A stretch of DNA of 64,000 bases, taken from Aestuariirhabdus litorea (lineage in GTDB: Bacteria > Pseudomonadota > Gammaproteobacteria > Pseudomonadales > Aestuariirhabdaceae). Under the pieces are notes generated by a model. It was not told where the DNA came from. It was given only the letters and a program-made list of their open reading frames with translations, and did not search any database. Location of the stretch: NCBI RefSeq assembly GCF_003864255.1, contig NZ_QWEZ01000002.1:372001-436000 (forward strand). The letters run 5' to 3'. Positions 40,296-50,469 of the stretch are shown piece after piece (within the stretch, counting starts at the first letter, position 1; the number at the start of each line of letters is the position of its first letter). The translations under genes and the position numbers were made by a program.

Positions 40296-40799
40296 TTAGG
40301 CGAGCGTTTCCTGCAGGGCCTCATTCTTTGCAAGCACCTCGTCGGCGTTGGCTTTGCGATCCCCTCGAAGGCGCTCCGCCAGATCGGGGTCCTGCAGGGC
40401 GATGATCTGCGCGGCCAGGTAACCGGCGTTCTTGGCACCCGCTTTACCAATGGCAACGGTCGCTACCGGAATTCCGCCAGGCATCTGCGCGGTCGACAGC
40501 AGCGCATCCATGCCGTTGAGGGGGCCAGCATCGATGGGAACACCAATCACCGGCTTGATGGTCAAAGAGGCAACAACCCCCGCCAGGTGAGCCGCCATGC
40601 CTGCGCACGCAATAAAGGCGGCACAACCACGCTGGTCGGCACCCTTAACGTACTCGTGGGTGGCATCGGGGGTACGGTGGGCCGAGTGCACACGCACCTC
40701 AACACCAACGTTAAGTTTTTTCAGTACATCGATTGCGGCCTGTACCTTGGGCAGATCCGAGTCGGATCCCATCAAAATAGCGACAAAGGGCTTGCTCAT
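40296..40799 (-). CDS. purE: N5-carboxyaminoimidazole ribonucleotide mutase
   Basis: Class I PurE, converting N5-CAIR to CAIR in purine synthesis. The 167-residue protein has [55 protein letters not shown] and [20 protein letters not shown], the full class I set. The partner gene purK is not next to it; tsaC follows instead. Confidence 0.96.
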   Translation of the reverse strand: MSKPFVAILMGSDSDLPKVQAAIDVLKKLNVGVEVRVHSAHRTPDATHEYVKGADQRGCAAFIACAGMAAHLAGVVASLTIKPVIGVPIDAGPLNGMDALLSTAQMPGGIPVATVAIGKAGAKNAGYLAAQIIALQDPDLAERLRGDRKANADEVLAKNEALQETLA

Positions 40800-40869
40800 A
40801 GGAGGGTCTCAGTCAGGTGGAGGAAAGTGGGCGAAAATTAACCCAGACCCCGTCCAGTTGCAAGCTGGT

Positions 40870-42042
40870 TTAACCCCGCCGTCGTTGATAGCCGCCGGCA
40901 ACCCTCTCGACCCAGCCCTCGAGCTCCAACTGCTGAAGTGAGGTCATTAACTCCGTCACTGTTCTACAGCTGCGTACCACCAGCAGGTCAAGGCAACAGG
41001 GTTCGAAGTCCAGCAACTCAATCAATGACCGCTGCTCCGGGGCCAGGGCCGCCTTCAACTGCACACCGCCCCCTGGTGCAGCCGAAGATTCTCCCTTTCG
41101 GTATTTATCCGCCAGTGGCTGCAAAAATTGCGGGGCCAATGCCGCCACCACCTCTTCGCTACTTTCAACCAAACAGGCGCCGTCCCGTATCAGGCGATGG
41201 CAGCCTGCGCTTTTACCTTGCCGAATGGACCCTGGCACTGCAAACACTTCACGCCCCTGTTCCAGGGCGAGTTGGGCCGTCAGCAATGAGCCGCTCGGCA
41301 CGGCCGCCTCCACCACCAACACCCCCAGGCTAAGTCCGCTGATGATACGGTTGCGGCGGGGAAAATTCCCCGGCCGCGGTGCCATCCCCAAAGGAAATTC
41401 CGACACCAGTGCTCCTCCCCCCGCCAACACAGTCTCCCTGAGTTGGCGATTTTGGGCCGGGTAGCAGCGATCTATGCCCGTACCCAACACAGCCAGCGTT
41501 GGCTGCTGGGCACGCACAGAGCCTTCGTGGGCCTGACTATCGATTCCCCTGGCAAAACCGCTGGTCACTGTTAAGCCACTGAGCGCTAACTGATAGGCCA
41601 TTTCGTACGCCATCTCTCCGCCCTGGCGGGTGCAGTGCCGGGAGCCCACGAGCGCTATCTGAGGGCTTTGCAGCAAGCTGGCATCTCCTTCCACATAAAG
41701 CAGGGGAGGCGGATCATGGAGTTCGGCGAGTAACGGGGGGTAGGCTTCATCCTCAGCACTGAGCAGATGGCATCCTGCCTGCTCGCTCCACCCCTCTATA
41801 CGACACAGCTGGCGGTTGGCATAGTCCCAAAACGCCCCCCTGCCTCTATGCCACTGGCTGAGTGCAGTTTGGGTTGGCTCAGGCAGCCACCTAAGGGTTC
41901 CAATGCTGTCTGGCTTCAGGAGCGCGTCGGGGTGCTTAATTTGATCCAGCAGCTGCCGGCTCCTAATCGGACCCAGCGCCGGTAGTAGATGAAGTAAGAG
42001 CCAGGGACGCAGTTGCTCCCAGCGGGGCAGGCAAGTTTCCAT
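40870..42042 (-). CDS. dprA: DNA-processing protein DprA
   Basis: Loads RecA on incoming single-stranded DNA during natural transformation. The 390-residue protein has a SAM-like N-terminus (LLLHLLPALGPIRSRQLL), the extended Rossmann fold IALVGSRHCTRQGGEMAY, VTSGFARGIDSQAHEGS, TLAVLGTGIDRCYPAQNR, NFPRRNRIISGLS and VEAAVPSGSLLTAQLALEQ, and a C-terminal winged-helix domain. The gene is intact, but competence of this organism is not shown by it alone. Confidence 0.94.
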   Translation of the reverse strand: METCLPRWEQLRPWLLLHLLPALGPIRSRQLLDQIKHPDALLKPDSIGTLRWLPEPTQTALSQWHRGRGAFWDYANRQLCRIEGWSEQAGCHLLSAEDEAYPPLLAELHDPPPLLYVEGDASLLQSPQIALVGSRHCTRQGGEMAYEMAYQLALSGLTVTSGFARGIDSQAHEGSVRAQQPTLAVLGTGIDRCYPAQNRQLRETVLAGGGALVSEFPLGMAPRPGNFPRRNRIISGLSLGVLVVEAAVPSGSLLTAQLALEQGREVFAVPGSIRQGKSAGCHRLIRDGACLVESSEEVVAALAPQFLQPLADKYRKGESSAAPGGGVQLKAALAPEQRSLIELLDFEPCCLDLLVVRSCRTVTELMTSLQQLELEGWVERVAGGYQRRRG

Positions 42043-42073
42043 TGATCATCCTTGATCGTTGGCCAGCTAATAA

Positions 42074-42097
42074 AAAAGGCTGCCGAAGCAGCCTTTT
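42074..42097 (-). terminator. Rho-independent terminator after lysM
   Basis: AAAAGGCTGC pairs with GCAGCCTTTT around CGAA; the A-run on the left supplies the T-run on the minus strand. It follows the LysM-domain gene and separates it from dprA. Confidence 0.8.
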
Positions 42098-42111
42098 CAG
42101 TTTAGCCGGTA

Positions 42112-43143
42112 TCAAGGATTTTCCAACCGGTCCCCTACCATCAGCGGCTCATTGGTTTCCAGAATAATGCCGAAGCTGACCTTTTCAAAACTGCGGTACA
42201 CCATTAATAAACCTACCCTGTGCTCAGGAAGGGTCAACTGCTGTTTGCGCTTTTCGTCGACAACGGTCAGGTTGCGGTTGATGGCCAGTACATTACCAGG
42301 CTGGATACCGTCGCGCTCACCGAGGTTGACCAGCACGTTATCGTACAGCCCGATCTGGCTAATGCCTCCCGATACCGCCAGGATCTCACCCTCCACACGC
42401 TGTCCGGGAGCGCTGGGGAAGAAGGTGGAGTCAATACGACGCTCCTCGCTCTCGAGCAACCGGTCGCCAGAACGAATCTCTCTATCACTGCGCGTCACCC
42501 GCAAAGTGGCGATATCGCCCTCTATCTGCTTCACATCGACGGCACCCAAATCAACAGCCATCACCCCCAGAACCTCGCGGGTGGAAGGGTCAACAATGAC
42601 ATCACCCTGGCGGTATACGCCGTAGGCGGGGGCGTTAGCCTCAAAACTGCCCCGCGCATAGATCTGGTCATCCACTCCACTGATTACCTTATCCTGGGCA
42701 GCTGCCACAATGTAGGGAGCACGCTCCAGCTCTTCGAGTGAACTGACCACCCGGCTGCGCTTAAGCAGGCTGTTGATCTTGTCGAGTGGAATCGCGGGGA
42801 TCACGGAATCGATCGGCGTCGAGCGTACCTTGGGGCTCAACTTAATGGTACGGCTGGCCTCTCCCCTGGAGGAGAGGGTCAAACGTGGCCGGCCATCGAT
42901 ATAGACTAGGCTGATCACATCACCGGGGTAGATCAGGTGAGGGTTATCGATCTGTGGGTTGGCGTGCCAGATTTCCGGCCACAACCAGGGAGTATTAAGG
43001 AAGGTGTTGGAGATATCCCAGAGGGTGTCTCCCTTGACGACGGTGTAGGTGTCTGGGTGCCCGTTTTTGATCGGACCCTCAGCGGCGATCGCAGACCAGC
43101 TCATCAGGCAGAGCAGGGCAGCCCCCAGCAGCGATTTCCTCAT
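42112..43143 (-). CDS. LysM-domain envelope protein
   Basis: A 343-residue exported protein: signal peptide MRKSLLGAALLCLMSWSAIA, then a LysM peptidoglycan-binding domain (DTYTVVKGDTLWDISNTFL … NPHLIYPGDVISLVYI), and a long C-terminal region ending in beta-rich segments with IGLYDNVLVNLGERDGIQPG, like a SH3/YgiM-type module. Homologs sit divergent from def-fmt-rsmB-trkA and beside dprA in pseudomonads. A role in wall binding is likely; enzymatic activity is not evident. Confidence 0.88.
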   Translation of the reverse strand: MRKSLLGAALLCLMSWSAIAAEGPIKNGHPDTYTVVKGDTLWDISNTFLNTPWLWPEIWHANPQIDNPHLIYPGDVISLVYIDGRPRLTLSSRGEASRTIKLSPKVRSTPIDSVIPAIPLDKINSLLKRSRVVSSLEELERAPYIVAAAQDKVISGVDDQIYARGSFEANAPAYGVYRQGDVIVDPSTREVLGVMAVDLGAVDVKQIEGDIATLRVTRSDREIRSGDRLLESEERRIDSTFFPSAPGQRVEGEILAVSGGISQIGLYDNVLVNLGERDGIQPGNVLAINRNLTVVDEKRKQQLTLPEHRVGLLMVYRSFEKVSFGIILETNEPLMVGDRLENP

Positions 43144-43467
43144 GGTATACCTTCCCTATATGGTGTCTTGCGTACGCACAATAATCATTTATTCAGTAGC
43201 CGACTATAGCCCAAGCGGCCTGTTTTTGCAGTTAATGGGCCGCGAATCAAGTCACAGACCTAAACATTAATCCCATATTGTTCATAATCTTAGCAGCACC
43301 TTTTACATTATTACTACAACAAACTGGTGTTTTTCTGTGCGCAGCTATTGAACCCCTCTAGCAATTGTCAAGCCGACAGCATGGGCATAAAATTGCGTAC
43401 CAAGCCTCTCTCGCCGGTGCAGCCTCCCCCCACCGGTGCCCACCCAACTACTGAACCTGACGATTCT
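43144..43467. other. Divergent promoter region between lysM and def
   Basis: A 324-base AT-richer gap. The def frame is open through its right part (43327-43467), but those codons give low-quality protein and lack the def start signals. Promoters for both genes must be here. I see no -35/-10 pair I would defend and no terminator. Confidence 0.45.
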
Positions 43468-43977
43468 ATGGCACTACTCGACATTCTTGAATTCCCGGAT
43501 CCGCGCCTGCGCACCGAAGCCAAGCCGGTCACCAGCGTTGACTCCAGCATCAAAAAGCTCGCCGCCGACATGCTTGAAACCATGTACGCGGCTCCCGGCA
43601 TCGGCCTCGCCGCCACCCAGGTCAACGTTCACCTGCGGGTGATCGTAGTGGATGTCAGCGAGGAGGGTAATGCCCCCCACATACTGATCAATCCGGTCAT
43701 CACCCCCATCGGTGATGAGCTGGAGGAGAGCCAGGAAGGGTGCCTCTCCGTGCCCGGGTATTATGAAACGGTCCAGCGACCGGAACGGATTCGGGTCGAG
43801 GCCCTGGATGGAGAAGGTGTCCCCTTCACACTGGAGTGCGATGGCCTGATGGCGGTCTGCATCCAGCACGAAGTTGACCACCTCAACGGAAAGCTGTTTG
43901 TGGATTACATCTCTCCCCTCAAGCGCAACCGAATCCGCAAGAAGCTTGAAAAATCCCACCGTACAGCTACCCGCTAA
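43468..43977 (+). CDS. def: Peptide deformylase
   Basis: Iron-dependent removal of the N-terminal formyl group from nascent proteins. From ATG 43468 the 169-residue product starts [20 protein letters not shown] and has the three family motifs: [16 protein letters not shown] (metal-ligand cysteine) and [14 protein letters not shown] (HExxH). The frame's 47-residue upstream extension is rejected on length. It leads the def-fmt-rsmB-trkA-trkH series. Confidence 0.96.
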   Translation: MALLDILEFPDPRLRTEAKPVTSVDSSIKKLAADMLETMYAAPGIGLAATQVNVHLRVIVVDVSEEGNAPHILINPVITPIGDELEESQEGCLSVPGYYETVQRPERIRVEALDGEGVPFTLECDGLMAVCIQHEVDHLNGKLFVDYISPLKRNRIRKKLEKSHRTATR

Positions 43978-43989
43978 GGCCTGCCACTC

Positions 43990-44940
43990 ATGAGTCGATC
44001 CCCCCTCCGCATCCTGTTTGCCGGCACGCCGGACTTTGCCGCCCATCACCTGCAGGTCCTGATCGACAGCCCCCATGAGGTGGTTGGAGCTTACACCCAG
44101 CCTGACCGACCCGCCGGGCGCGGGCGCAAGCTGACCCCCAGCCCGGTCAAAGCGCTGGCCATTCAGCACGGGATTCCAGTGGAGCAGCCCCTGAGCCTGA
44201 AGTCCACAGAGGCTCAGGCCACCCTCTCCGCCTTCAATGCCGACCTGATGGTGGTGGTGGCCTATGGCCTGCTGCTTCCCCAGGCGGTGCTGGATGCTCC
44301 ACGTCTCGGCTGCATCAATGTTCACGCCTCCCTGCTGCCTCGCTGGCGTGGCGCCGCTCCGATCCAGCGCGCCATCGCCGCCGGCGACCTGGAAAGCGGT
44401 GTGACTATCATGCAGATGGATGCCGGGCTCGACACCGGCGATATGCTGGTTACCGTTGCCTGTCCAATACTCCCCACCGACACTGCCAGCGACCTCCACG
44501 ATCGCCTTCAGGAGATCGGGGGACCCGCCCTGCTGGAGGCGATTGATGAGCTGTCCAGTGGATCAACCCGCCCACAACCGCAAGATAGCCAGCTCGCCAA
44601 TTACGCCCATAAACTCCACAAAAGCGAAGCCGAACTGGATTTCACCCAACCAGCCGAGCTGCTGGCCCGGCAGGTACGCGCCTTCAACCCCTGGCCGGTC
44701 AGCTACTGCTTGCTTGACGGGGAGCGGGTACGAATCTGGGAGGCCCAGCCCCTGGGGCTGGTCCCCTCGGCAGCCCCAGGCACGATTCTGGCGAGCAGTG
44801 CCGGTGGTATCGATGTGGCCTGTGGTGAAGGGGCACTGCGCCTTCTAACCCTTCAGTTTCCCGGAGCCAAATCGATGGCGGCCAGGGACCTGTTGAACAG
44901 CCGCGCCACCCAGCTCGCCCCCCAGCGACGATTCGGCTGA
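43990..44940 (+). CDS. fmt: Methionyl-tRNA formyltransferase
   Basis: Formylates initiator Met-tRNA using 10-formyl-tetrahydrofolate. The 316-residue protein has ILFAGTPDFAAHHLQVL, the catalytic NVHASLLPRWRGAAPIQRAI (Asn-His-Ser/Arg), MQMDAGLDTGDML with the catalytic Asp, and the C-terminal tRNA-binding domain (VRAFNPWPVSYCLLDGERV). It follows def by 12 bases, the universal pairing. Confidence 0.97.
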   Translation: MSRSPLRILFAGTPDFAAHHLQVLIDSPHEVVGAYTQPDRPAGRGRKLTPSPVKALAIQHGIPVEQPLSLKSTEAQATLSAFNADLMVVVAYGLLLPQAVLDAPRLGCINVHASLLPRWRGAAPIQRAIAAGDLESGVTIMQMDAGLDTGDMLVTVACPILPTDTASDLHDRLQEIGGPALLEAIDELSSGSTRPQPQDSQLANYAHKLHKSEAELDFTQPAELLARQVRAFNPWPVSYCLLDGERVRIWEAQPLGLVPSAAPGTILASSAGGIDVACGEGALRLLTLQFPGAKSMAARDLLNSRATQLAPQRRFG

Positions 44941-44943
44941 TTC

Positions 44944-46254
44944 ATGAGCCGCCCCGTCCGCGCCCAGGCCGCGCTCGCCCTGCAACAGGTCCTCACCCAC
45001 GGGCGCTCCTTGAGCCAGGTACTCCCCGAGGCATTGTCCGAGGTTGACCCTGGCCAGCAGCCGCTTCTCAGCGAGCTCTGTTACGGGACCTGCCGCTGGT
45101 TTTTTACCCTCCGCTCCAGCCTCTCAATCCTCCTCGACACCCCACTGCGGGAAAAGGATTCCGATATTGAGGCGCTCCTGCTGCTGGGCCTTTACCAACT
45201 CCGCAGCCTCAAGATTCCGGCCCATGCCGTATTGAGCGAAACCGTAGCGGCCTGTACACAGCTCGACAAAGCCTGGGCCCGCAAATTGGTCAATGCGGTA
45301 TTGCGACGTTACCAGCGTGAGTCAGCGATCATCGAGGAGCAGCTTACGGGCAGCGAGGTTCCCGCTACCGCTCACCCCAAATGGATGATCAAGCAGTGGC
45401 AGCGGGACTGGGCCGAGCAGTGGCGGGCTATCGCTGACGCCAATAACCAGCGCCCCCCAATGACCCTGCGGGTTAACGCCCTGCGTGGATCCTGCACTGA
45501 TTACCTTAAGCAACTCGACCAGATGGGTATCGGGGCCCACAGCTGTCTCTTCAGCCCCAGCGCCATTACCCTCGATGCCCCCTGCGATCCGCTGGGACTG
45601 CCTGGTTTTACCGAGGGCGCATCGAGCGTACAGGACGAGGCGGCTCAACTATCGGGTTTTTTACTGCACCTATCCCCAGGCCATAAGGTGCTGGACGCCT
45701 GCGCGGCGCCCGGTGGCAAAAGCGGCCACCTGCTTGAAACTGAGCCGGCTATCCAGCTGACCAGTCTTGAGGTTGACCCGACTCGCGCCCAACGCATCAC
45801 ACAGAATCTGGAGCGCCTTCAACTCAACGCCAGGCTGATCGTGGGCGATGCAACCCGGCCCGATCAATGGTGGGATGGACAGCTTTATGATCGCATCCTG
45901 CTCGATGCCCCCTGCAGCGGAACCGGTGTTATACGCCGCCACCCGGATATCAAGGTGCTACGCCGGCGAGAGGATATCCCCCAACTGGTCGCGCTCCAGC
46001 AGCAGATCATAGAAGCGGTATGGCCGCTGCTGAAGGAGGGGGGGCTGCTGCTCTACGCGACCTGCTCCACCTTCAAGGCCGAAAACAGCGATCAGGTGGA
46101 AGGGTTCCTGCAGCGGTACAGGGAGGCTGAGGAGATCACCATCGAGGCCCCCTGGGGCATCGCCTGCCAGCGGGGGCGGCAACTGCTACCCCAGCCCGGT
46201 GGGCACGATGGTTTTTACTACGCGTTGCTGCGCAAGGGGCCAGCCCTGAGTTAG
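44944..46254 (+). CDS. rsmB: 16S rRNA m5C967 methyltransferase RsmB
   Basis: SAM-dependent rRNA cytosine methyltransferase. The 436-residue protein has an N-terminal NusB-like RNA-binding domain ([16 protein letters not shown] … [15 protein letters not shown]) and a Rossmann domain with [15 protein letters not shown] (SAM loop), [19 protein letters not shown] (Cys of motif IV) and [20 protein letters not shown] (catalytic Cys of motif VI). It starts three bases after the fmt stop. Confidence 0.96.
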   Translation: MSRPVRAQAALALQQVLTHGRSLSQVLPEALSEVDPGQQPLLSELCYGTCRWFFTLRSSLSILLDTPLREKDSDIEALLLLGLYQLRSLKIPAHAVLSETVAACTQLDKAWARKLVNAVLRRYQRESAIIEEQLTGSEVPATAHPKWMIKQWQRDWAEQWRAIADANNQRPPMTLRVNALRGSCTDYLKQLDQMGIGAHSCLFSPSAITLDAPCDPLGLPGFTEGASSVQDEAAQLSGFLLHLSPGHKVLDACAAPGGKSGHLLETEPAIQLTSLEVDPTRAQRITQNLERLQLNARLIVGDATRPDQWWDGQLYDRILLDAPCSGTGVIRRHPDIKVLRRREDIPQLVALQQQIIEAVWPLLKEGGLLLYATCSTFKAENSDQVEGFLQRYREAEEITIEAPWGIACQRGRQLLPQPGGHDGFYYALLRKGPALS

Positions 46255-46354
46255 CGATTGCTTACTCTTCTTGCATACCACCAAGCAGTTGTTATGCTTG
46301 CGGCAGTGGATCGATCAGCTAGATACGGACAACAACAAGGTTACAGACGGCAGC

Positions 46355-47728
46355 ATGAAGATCATTATTCTGGGCGCGGGTCAGGTCGGTGGTACCCTGG
46401 CGGAGAATCTGGCCAGTGAAGAGAATGACATCACAGTGGTCGACACCGACCCGGATCGCTTGCGGGAGCTACAGGATCGACTCGATATCCGCACCATCGA
46501 AGGCAAGGCCTCCTTCCCTTCGGTTTTACGCCGCGCTGGGGCGGATGATGCCGATATGCTGGTCGCAGTCACCAACAGCGATGAAGTCAACATGATCGCC
46601 TGCCAGGTGGGATTCTCGCTGTTTCGTACCCCCACCAAAATTGCCCGTATCCGCCAGCCCGACTACCTCAAACGCCCGGAGCTGTTCGAGAAGGACGCCT
46701 GTCCGGTGGATGTGATCATCAGCCCCGAGCAAGTGGTTACCCACTATGTTAAACGGCTTATCGAGCAGCCCGGGGCGCTGCAGGTTCTCGACTTTGCCGA
46801 GGGCAGGGTACAGCTGGTCGCCGTCAGGGCCTACTATGGAGGCCCACTGGTGGGTCAGGAGCTGCGCTATATTCGCGAGCACATGCCCTCGGTGGATACC
46901 CGGGTAGCGGCCATATTCCGTCGCGGCAAATCGATCACCCCTGAAGGCTCCACCGTGATTGAGGCGGACGACGAAGTTTTCTTCATCGCCGCCAGTCGGC
47001 ATATTCGGGATGTAATGAGTGAACTTCGCCGCCTCGATAACGTCTACAGCCGCATCATTATCGCTGGCGGTGGCAACATCGGTGAACGTCTGGCCCGCTC
47101 CATCGAGGATCGCTACAACGTCAAGCTGATTGAACGCAATATGGAGCGTTGCCATCAACTGGCGCAAACCCTCAATAACACCCTGGTATTCCACGGCAGT
47201 GCCTCCGACAAGGAGCTGCTGGTCTCAGAAAACATTGAAGAAACCGATGTGTTCTGTGCGCTGACCAATGACGACGAAGCCAATGTCATGTCTGCCATGC
47301 TCGCCAAGCGACTCGGTGCCCGCAAGGTAATGGCGTTGATCAGTAACCCCGCTTACGTCGATCTGGTCCAGGGTGGCGAGATCGACATCGCCATCTCCCC
47401 CCAACAGGCCACCATCGGTAGCCTGTTAACCCATGTTCGCCGCGGTGATGTGGTCAATGTTCACTCCCTGCGCCGGGGGGCCGCCGAGGCCATTGAGGCG
47501 ATCGCCCATGGCGACCAAAACTCCTCCAAGGTGGTTGGGCGTACGATTGGCGAGGTCAAGCTCCCCCTGGGAACCACTATAGGTGCTATTGTGCGCAACG
47601 AAGAGGTTCTCATCGCCCACGATCACATCCGCATCGAATCCGAGGATCACGTTATCCTGTTTCTGGTGGACAAAAAACGGATTCGTGAGGTCGAGCAGCT
47701 GTTCCAGGTCGGCTTGACCTTCTTCTAA
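46355..47728 (+). CDS. trkA: Trk potassium uptake system, NAD-binding component TrkA
   Basis: Peripheral gating subunit of the Trk K+ transporter. From ATG 46355 the product is 457 residues, the size of E. coli TrkA, starting [20 protein letters not shown]. Two RCK units are visible: the first with the Rossmann loop GAGQVGGTL and the second with [20 protein letters not shown] TrkA-C domain follows each. It is followed by trkH after 11 bases. The frame's upstream 28 residues are discarded. Confidence 0.96.
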   Translation: MKIIILGAGQVGGTLAENLASEENDITVVDTDPDRLRELQDRLDIRTIEGKASFPSVLRRAGADDADMLVAVTNSDEVNMIACQVGFSLFRTPTKIARIRQPDYLKRPELFEKDACPVDVIISPEQVVTHYVKRLIEQPGALQVLDFAEGRVQLVAVRAYYGGPLVGQELRYIREHMPSVDTRVAAIFRRGKSITPEGSTVIEADDEVFFIAASRHIRDVMSELRRLDNVYSRIIIAGGGNIGERLARSIEDRYNVKLIERNMERCHQLAQTLNNTLVFHGSASDKELLVSENIEETDVFCALTNDDEANVMSAMLAKRLGARKVMALISNPAYVDLVQGGEIDIAISPQQATIGSLLTHVRRGDVVNVHSLRRGAAEAIEAIAHGDQNSSKVVGRTIGEVKLPLGTTIGAIVRNEEVLIAHDHIRIESEDHVILFLVDKKRIREVEQLFQVGLTFF

Positions 47729-47739
47729 CGGACTTCCGC

Positions 47740-49188
47740 ATGCATTTTTCCGTCATCCTGCGCATCCTTGGTTTACTGCTCATGCTGTTCAGTTTGAGCA
47801 TGCTCCCGCCCCTGTTTATTGGCTGGATCTATAACGACAGTCACCTCGAGGCCTTCGGCTACGCCTTTGTGATTACTCTGGTCACCGGCTTCCTCATCTG
47901 GGCGCCGGTGTTTCGTGTCCGCCAGGAGCTGCGGACCCGAGACGGTTTTCTGGTGACCGTGCTCTTCTGGGCTGTACTGAGCGGGTTTGGGGCCCTGCCA
48001 TTTATGCTGCACGAGCATCCGGCCATCAATGTGGTCGACGCGGTTTTCGAGTCGATGTCGGGACTCACTACCACAGGAGCCACCATCCTCACCAACATTG
48101 ACGAGCTCCCCAAATCGATTCTGTTCTACCGCCAGCAGCTGCAGTGGCTGGGGGGAATGGGGATCATCGTACTGGCGGTTGCCGTGCTGCCGATGCTGGG
48201 CATTGGTGGCATGCAGCTTTACCGCGCGGAAACCCCGGGACCGGTCAAGGACGCCAAGCTCACCCCACGCATTACCGAAACCGCCAAGGCCCTCTGGTAC
48301 ATCTACCTCAGCCTCACCGTCACCTGTGCCCTGGCGTACTGGGCAGCAGGGATGGATCTGTTTGACGCCGTCGGCCACAGTTTTTCCACCATCGCGATCG
48401 GGGGGTTTTCTACCCATGATGACAGTATTGGTTACTTTAACAGCCCGCTGATTGACGCCATTGCCGTCGTATTTATGCTGATCGCAGGCATCAACTTCTC
48501 CCTCCACTTCTTCGCCTGGCGGCACCGCCAGCTGGGGCACTACTTCAAGGACCCCGAGGTCCAGGCTTACTTCATCATTCTCGGGGGGGTCTCCCTTATT
48601 GCCATGCTGGTGCTCAGTGTGACGGGTACCTACAGCCTGGGCAAGTCGGTTCAATATGGCGTATTCGAGGTGGTCTCCATCGCTACCACAACCGGTTTTA
48701 GCACCAGTAATTTTTCGGTCTGGCCCACCTTTCTTGCGTACCTGCTGTTCCTGACCAGTTTCGCCGGTGCCTGTGCCGGCTCCACCGGGGGAGGGATGAA
48801 GGTGATCCGGGTGCTACTGATCTACCGCCAGGCGATCCGTGAGGTGACCCGCCTGCTTCATCCCAACGCCATCATTCCGATCAAGCTGGGACGCAAAGCG
48901 GTCCCTGATCGGGTGGGTGAAGCGGTCTGGGGATTCTTCTCCGCCTACGTATTCATTTTTATCCTGCTGTTTCTTGCCCTGATCGCGACCGGGCTCGATC
49001 TGCCAACCGCCTTCTCCACAGTGGCCTCCTGTATGAACAACCTCGGCCCCGCCCTGGGCGATGCCTCACTGACCTATGCCGAGCTACCCGACAGCTCCAA
49101 ATGGATCCTCAGCTTCGCCATGCTACTGGGCCGCCTTGAAATATTCACCCTTCTGGTACTATTTACCCCGATGTTCTGGCGTCGATAG
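47740..49188 (+). CDS. trkH: Trk potassium transporter membrane subunit TrkH
   Basis: Inner-membrane K+ channel subunit gated by TrkA. The 482-residue protein has about ten helices arranged as four pore-loop repeats, with selectivity-filter-like segments SMSGLTTTGATIL, HSFSTIAIGGFSTHD, VSIATTTGFSTSNF and STVASCMNNLGPAL, and VSLTVTC-type helices between them. trkA lies directly upstream. Confidence 0.96.
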   Translation: MHFSVILRILGLLLMLFSLSMLPPLFIGWIYNDSHLEAFGYAFVITLVTGFLIWAPVFRVRQELRTRDGFLVTVLFWAVLSGFGALPFMLHEHPAINVVDAVFESMSGLTTTGATILTNIDELPKSILFYRQQLQWLGGMGIIVLAVAVLPMLGIGGMQLYRAETPGPVKDAKLTPRITETAKALWYIYLSLTVTCALAYWAAGMDLFDAVGHSFSTIAIGGFSTHDDSIGYFNSPLIDAIAVVFMLIAGINFSLHFFAWRHRQLGHYFKDPEVQAYFIILGGVSLIAMLVLSVTGTYSLGKSVQYGVFEVVSIATTTGFSTSNFSVWPTFLAYLLFLTSFAGACAGSTGGGMKVIRVLLIYRQAIREVTRLLHPNAIIPIKLGRKAVPDRVGEAVWGFFSAYVFIFILLFLALIATGLDLPTAFSTVASCMNNLGPALGDASLTYAELPDSSKWILSFAMLLGRLEIFTLLVLFTPMFWRR

Positions 49189-49200
49189 GAGTGCCGCACC

Positions 49201-49758
49201 ATGGATAAGTGGGACCAAAAATACCAGCAGGCTCAGTCGGCGGGGGAGGCCTGCGAACTGCTGGCCAACAACCTGCATCTTTTGCCGCCTCAGGGGAGCG
49301 CCCTGGACCTGGCCTGCGGCCTCGGTGCCAATGCCCTGTTACTGCATCAGCAGGGCTTGAGTGTAGAGGCCTGGGACCTTTCGGCTGTTGCCCTTGGCCG
49401 CCTCGATGAGTTTTCCGCCGGCCTTATCAGCACACGCCGGATTGACCTTGAAGTGGATACCCCACCGCTTCTCAATTTTGACGTGATAGTGGTTGCTCAC
49501 TATCTATATCGGCCTGTATGCCACTGGATTCAGTCAGCCCTTAACCCCGGGGGTGTACTTTTTTTTCAAACCTGGCACCAGCATAAGCGTTCCCCCAAGG
49601 GCCCATCCAACCCGGAGTACCTGTTGGCTCCCGGTGAGTTGCTTCGCCTGTTTCCACAGCTTGAGGTCAGATTCTACCGAGAGGAGGACCGCTGTGGTGA
49701 TCTCAGTCGCGGCCAGCGCGACTTCGCTCAACTGATTGCGCAGAAACCCGCCGTTTAA
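49201..49758 (+). CDS. SAM-dependent methyltransferase, TehB-like class
   Basis: A 185-residue class I methyltransferase, from ATG 49201 with AGGAG upstream. The SAM-binding loop is SALDLACGLGANALLLHQQG, followed by EAWDLSAVALGRL, NFDVIVVAHYLYRPV and LNPGGVLFFQTWH. The N-terminus MDKWDQKYQQAQSAGEACEL resembles TehB/thiopurine-type enzymes. Substrate unknown. It follows trkH by 12 bases and may be co-transcribed. Confidence 0.82.
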   Translation: MDKWDQKYQQAQSAGEACELLANNLHLLPPQGSALDLACGLGANALLLHQQGLSVEAWDLSAVALGRLDEFSAGLISTRRIDLEVDTPPLLNFDVIVVAHYLYRPVCHWIQSALNPGGVLFFQTWHQHKRSPKGPSNPEYLLAPGELLRLFPQLEVRFYREEDRCGDLSRGQRDFAQLIAQKPAV

Positions 49759-49873
49759 ATCTGTCGCCTTTTACGCGTCCCTCGTTTCATCATGCAAGGG
49801 TTTCCCCGCTGGCCTTGCAACTGACGCCCATTGCTCTATGATTTTCCACTCACTTCTCCCCCAAGGACCTGTC

Positions 49874-50317
49874 ATGGAATATATTGTTTACCTTTCTGGC
49901 GAGATTCATACCGATTGGCGCGAGCAGATTCGAGAAGGGGTCGCTGAAGCCAACCTTCCAATCACTTTCTACTCACCGGTGACTCACCACGAGTCCAGCG
50001 ATGAGGTGGGCGTGGAGATTCTCGGAGAGGAGGATAAGCCCTTCTGGAAGGATCACAAATCCAGCAAAATCAACGCAATTCGCACCAATAGCATGCTGCA
50101 ACAGGCCGATATCGTGGTGGTCCGCTTTGGCGACAAGTACAAGCAGTGGAACGCCGCTTTCGATGCCGGCCAGGCAGTGGCCATGGGCAAGCAGCTGATC
50201 GTTATGCACGCTCCCGAGCTGACCCACCCCCTGAAAGAGGTCGACGCCCAGGCCATGGCCGTGACCGAAACCCCACAGCAGGTGGTTGAGATACTCAAGT
50301 ACATCAGCCAACCCTGA
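49874..50317 (+). CDS. YtoQ family protein
   Basis: A 147-residue protein from ATG 49874, starting MEYIVYLSGEIHTDWREQIR, with HHESSDEVGVEILGEEDKPF, NSMLQQADIVVVRFGDKYKQ and AFDAGQAVAMGKQLIVMHAPE. This is the YtoQ family, related in fold to nucleoside deoxyribosyltransferases. Function unknown. The frame's upstream 46 residues lack protein character. A perfect stem-loop follows the stop. Confidence 0.85.
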   Translation: MEYIVYLSGEIHTDWREQIREGVAEANLPITFYSPVTHHESSDEVGVEILGEEDKPFWKDHKSSKINAIRTNSMLQQADIVVVRFGDKYKQWNAAFDAGQAVAMGKQLIVMHAPELTHPLKEVDAQAMAVTETPQQVVEILKYISQP

Positions 50318-50325
50318 ACCCCCTT

Positions 50326-50347
50326 GCGGGATCGCCAGCGATCCCGC
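50326..50347 (+). terminator. Stem-loop after the YtoQ gene
   Basis: GCGGGATCG/CGATCCCGC, a perfect 9-bp stem with a CCAG loop, nine bases after the stop. The following sequence is C/T-rich (TCTCCCC) rather than a T-run, so termination is likely but may be weak. Confidence 0.55.
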
Positions 50348-50373
50348 TCTCCCCTGAAATGCCCACTGCGCCT

Positions 50374-50402
50374 GTATTTCCCCTGAGGTAACAGGGTATA
50401 AT
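50374..50402 (+). promoter_or_regulatory. Possible promoter for glyQ-glyS
   Basis: A consensus TATAAT (50397-50402) lies 67 bases before the glyQ start. The matching -35 position at 17-base spacing is a poor GTATTT, so activation or an extended element may be needed. Confidence 0.4.
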
Positions 50403-50469
50403 TCGCCCCATTTTTCGCCACTCTTACCCCGCTGGGTGAAGAGTTCCAAGAGCTGATTGGGGAACTACC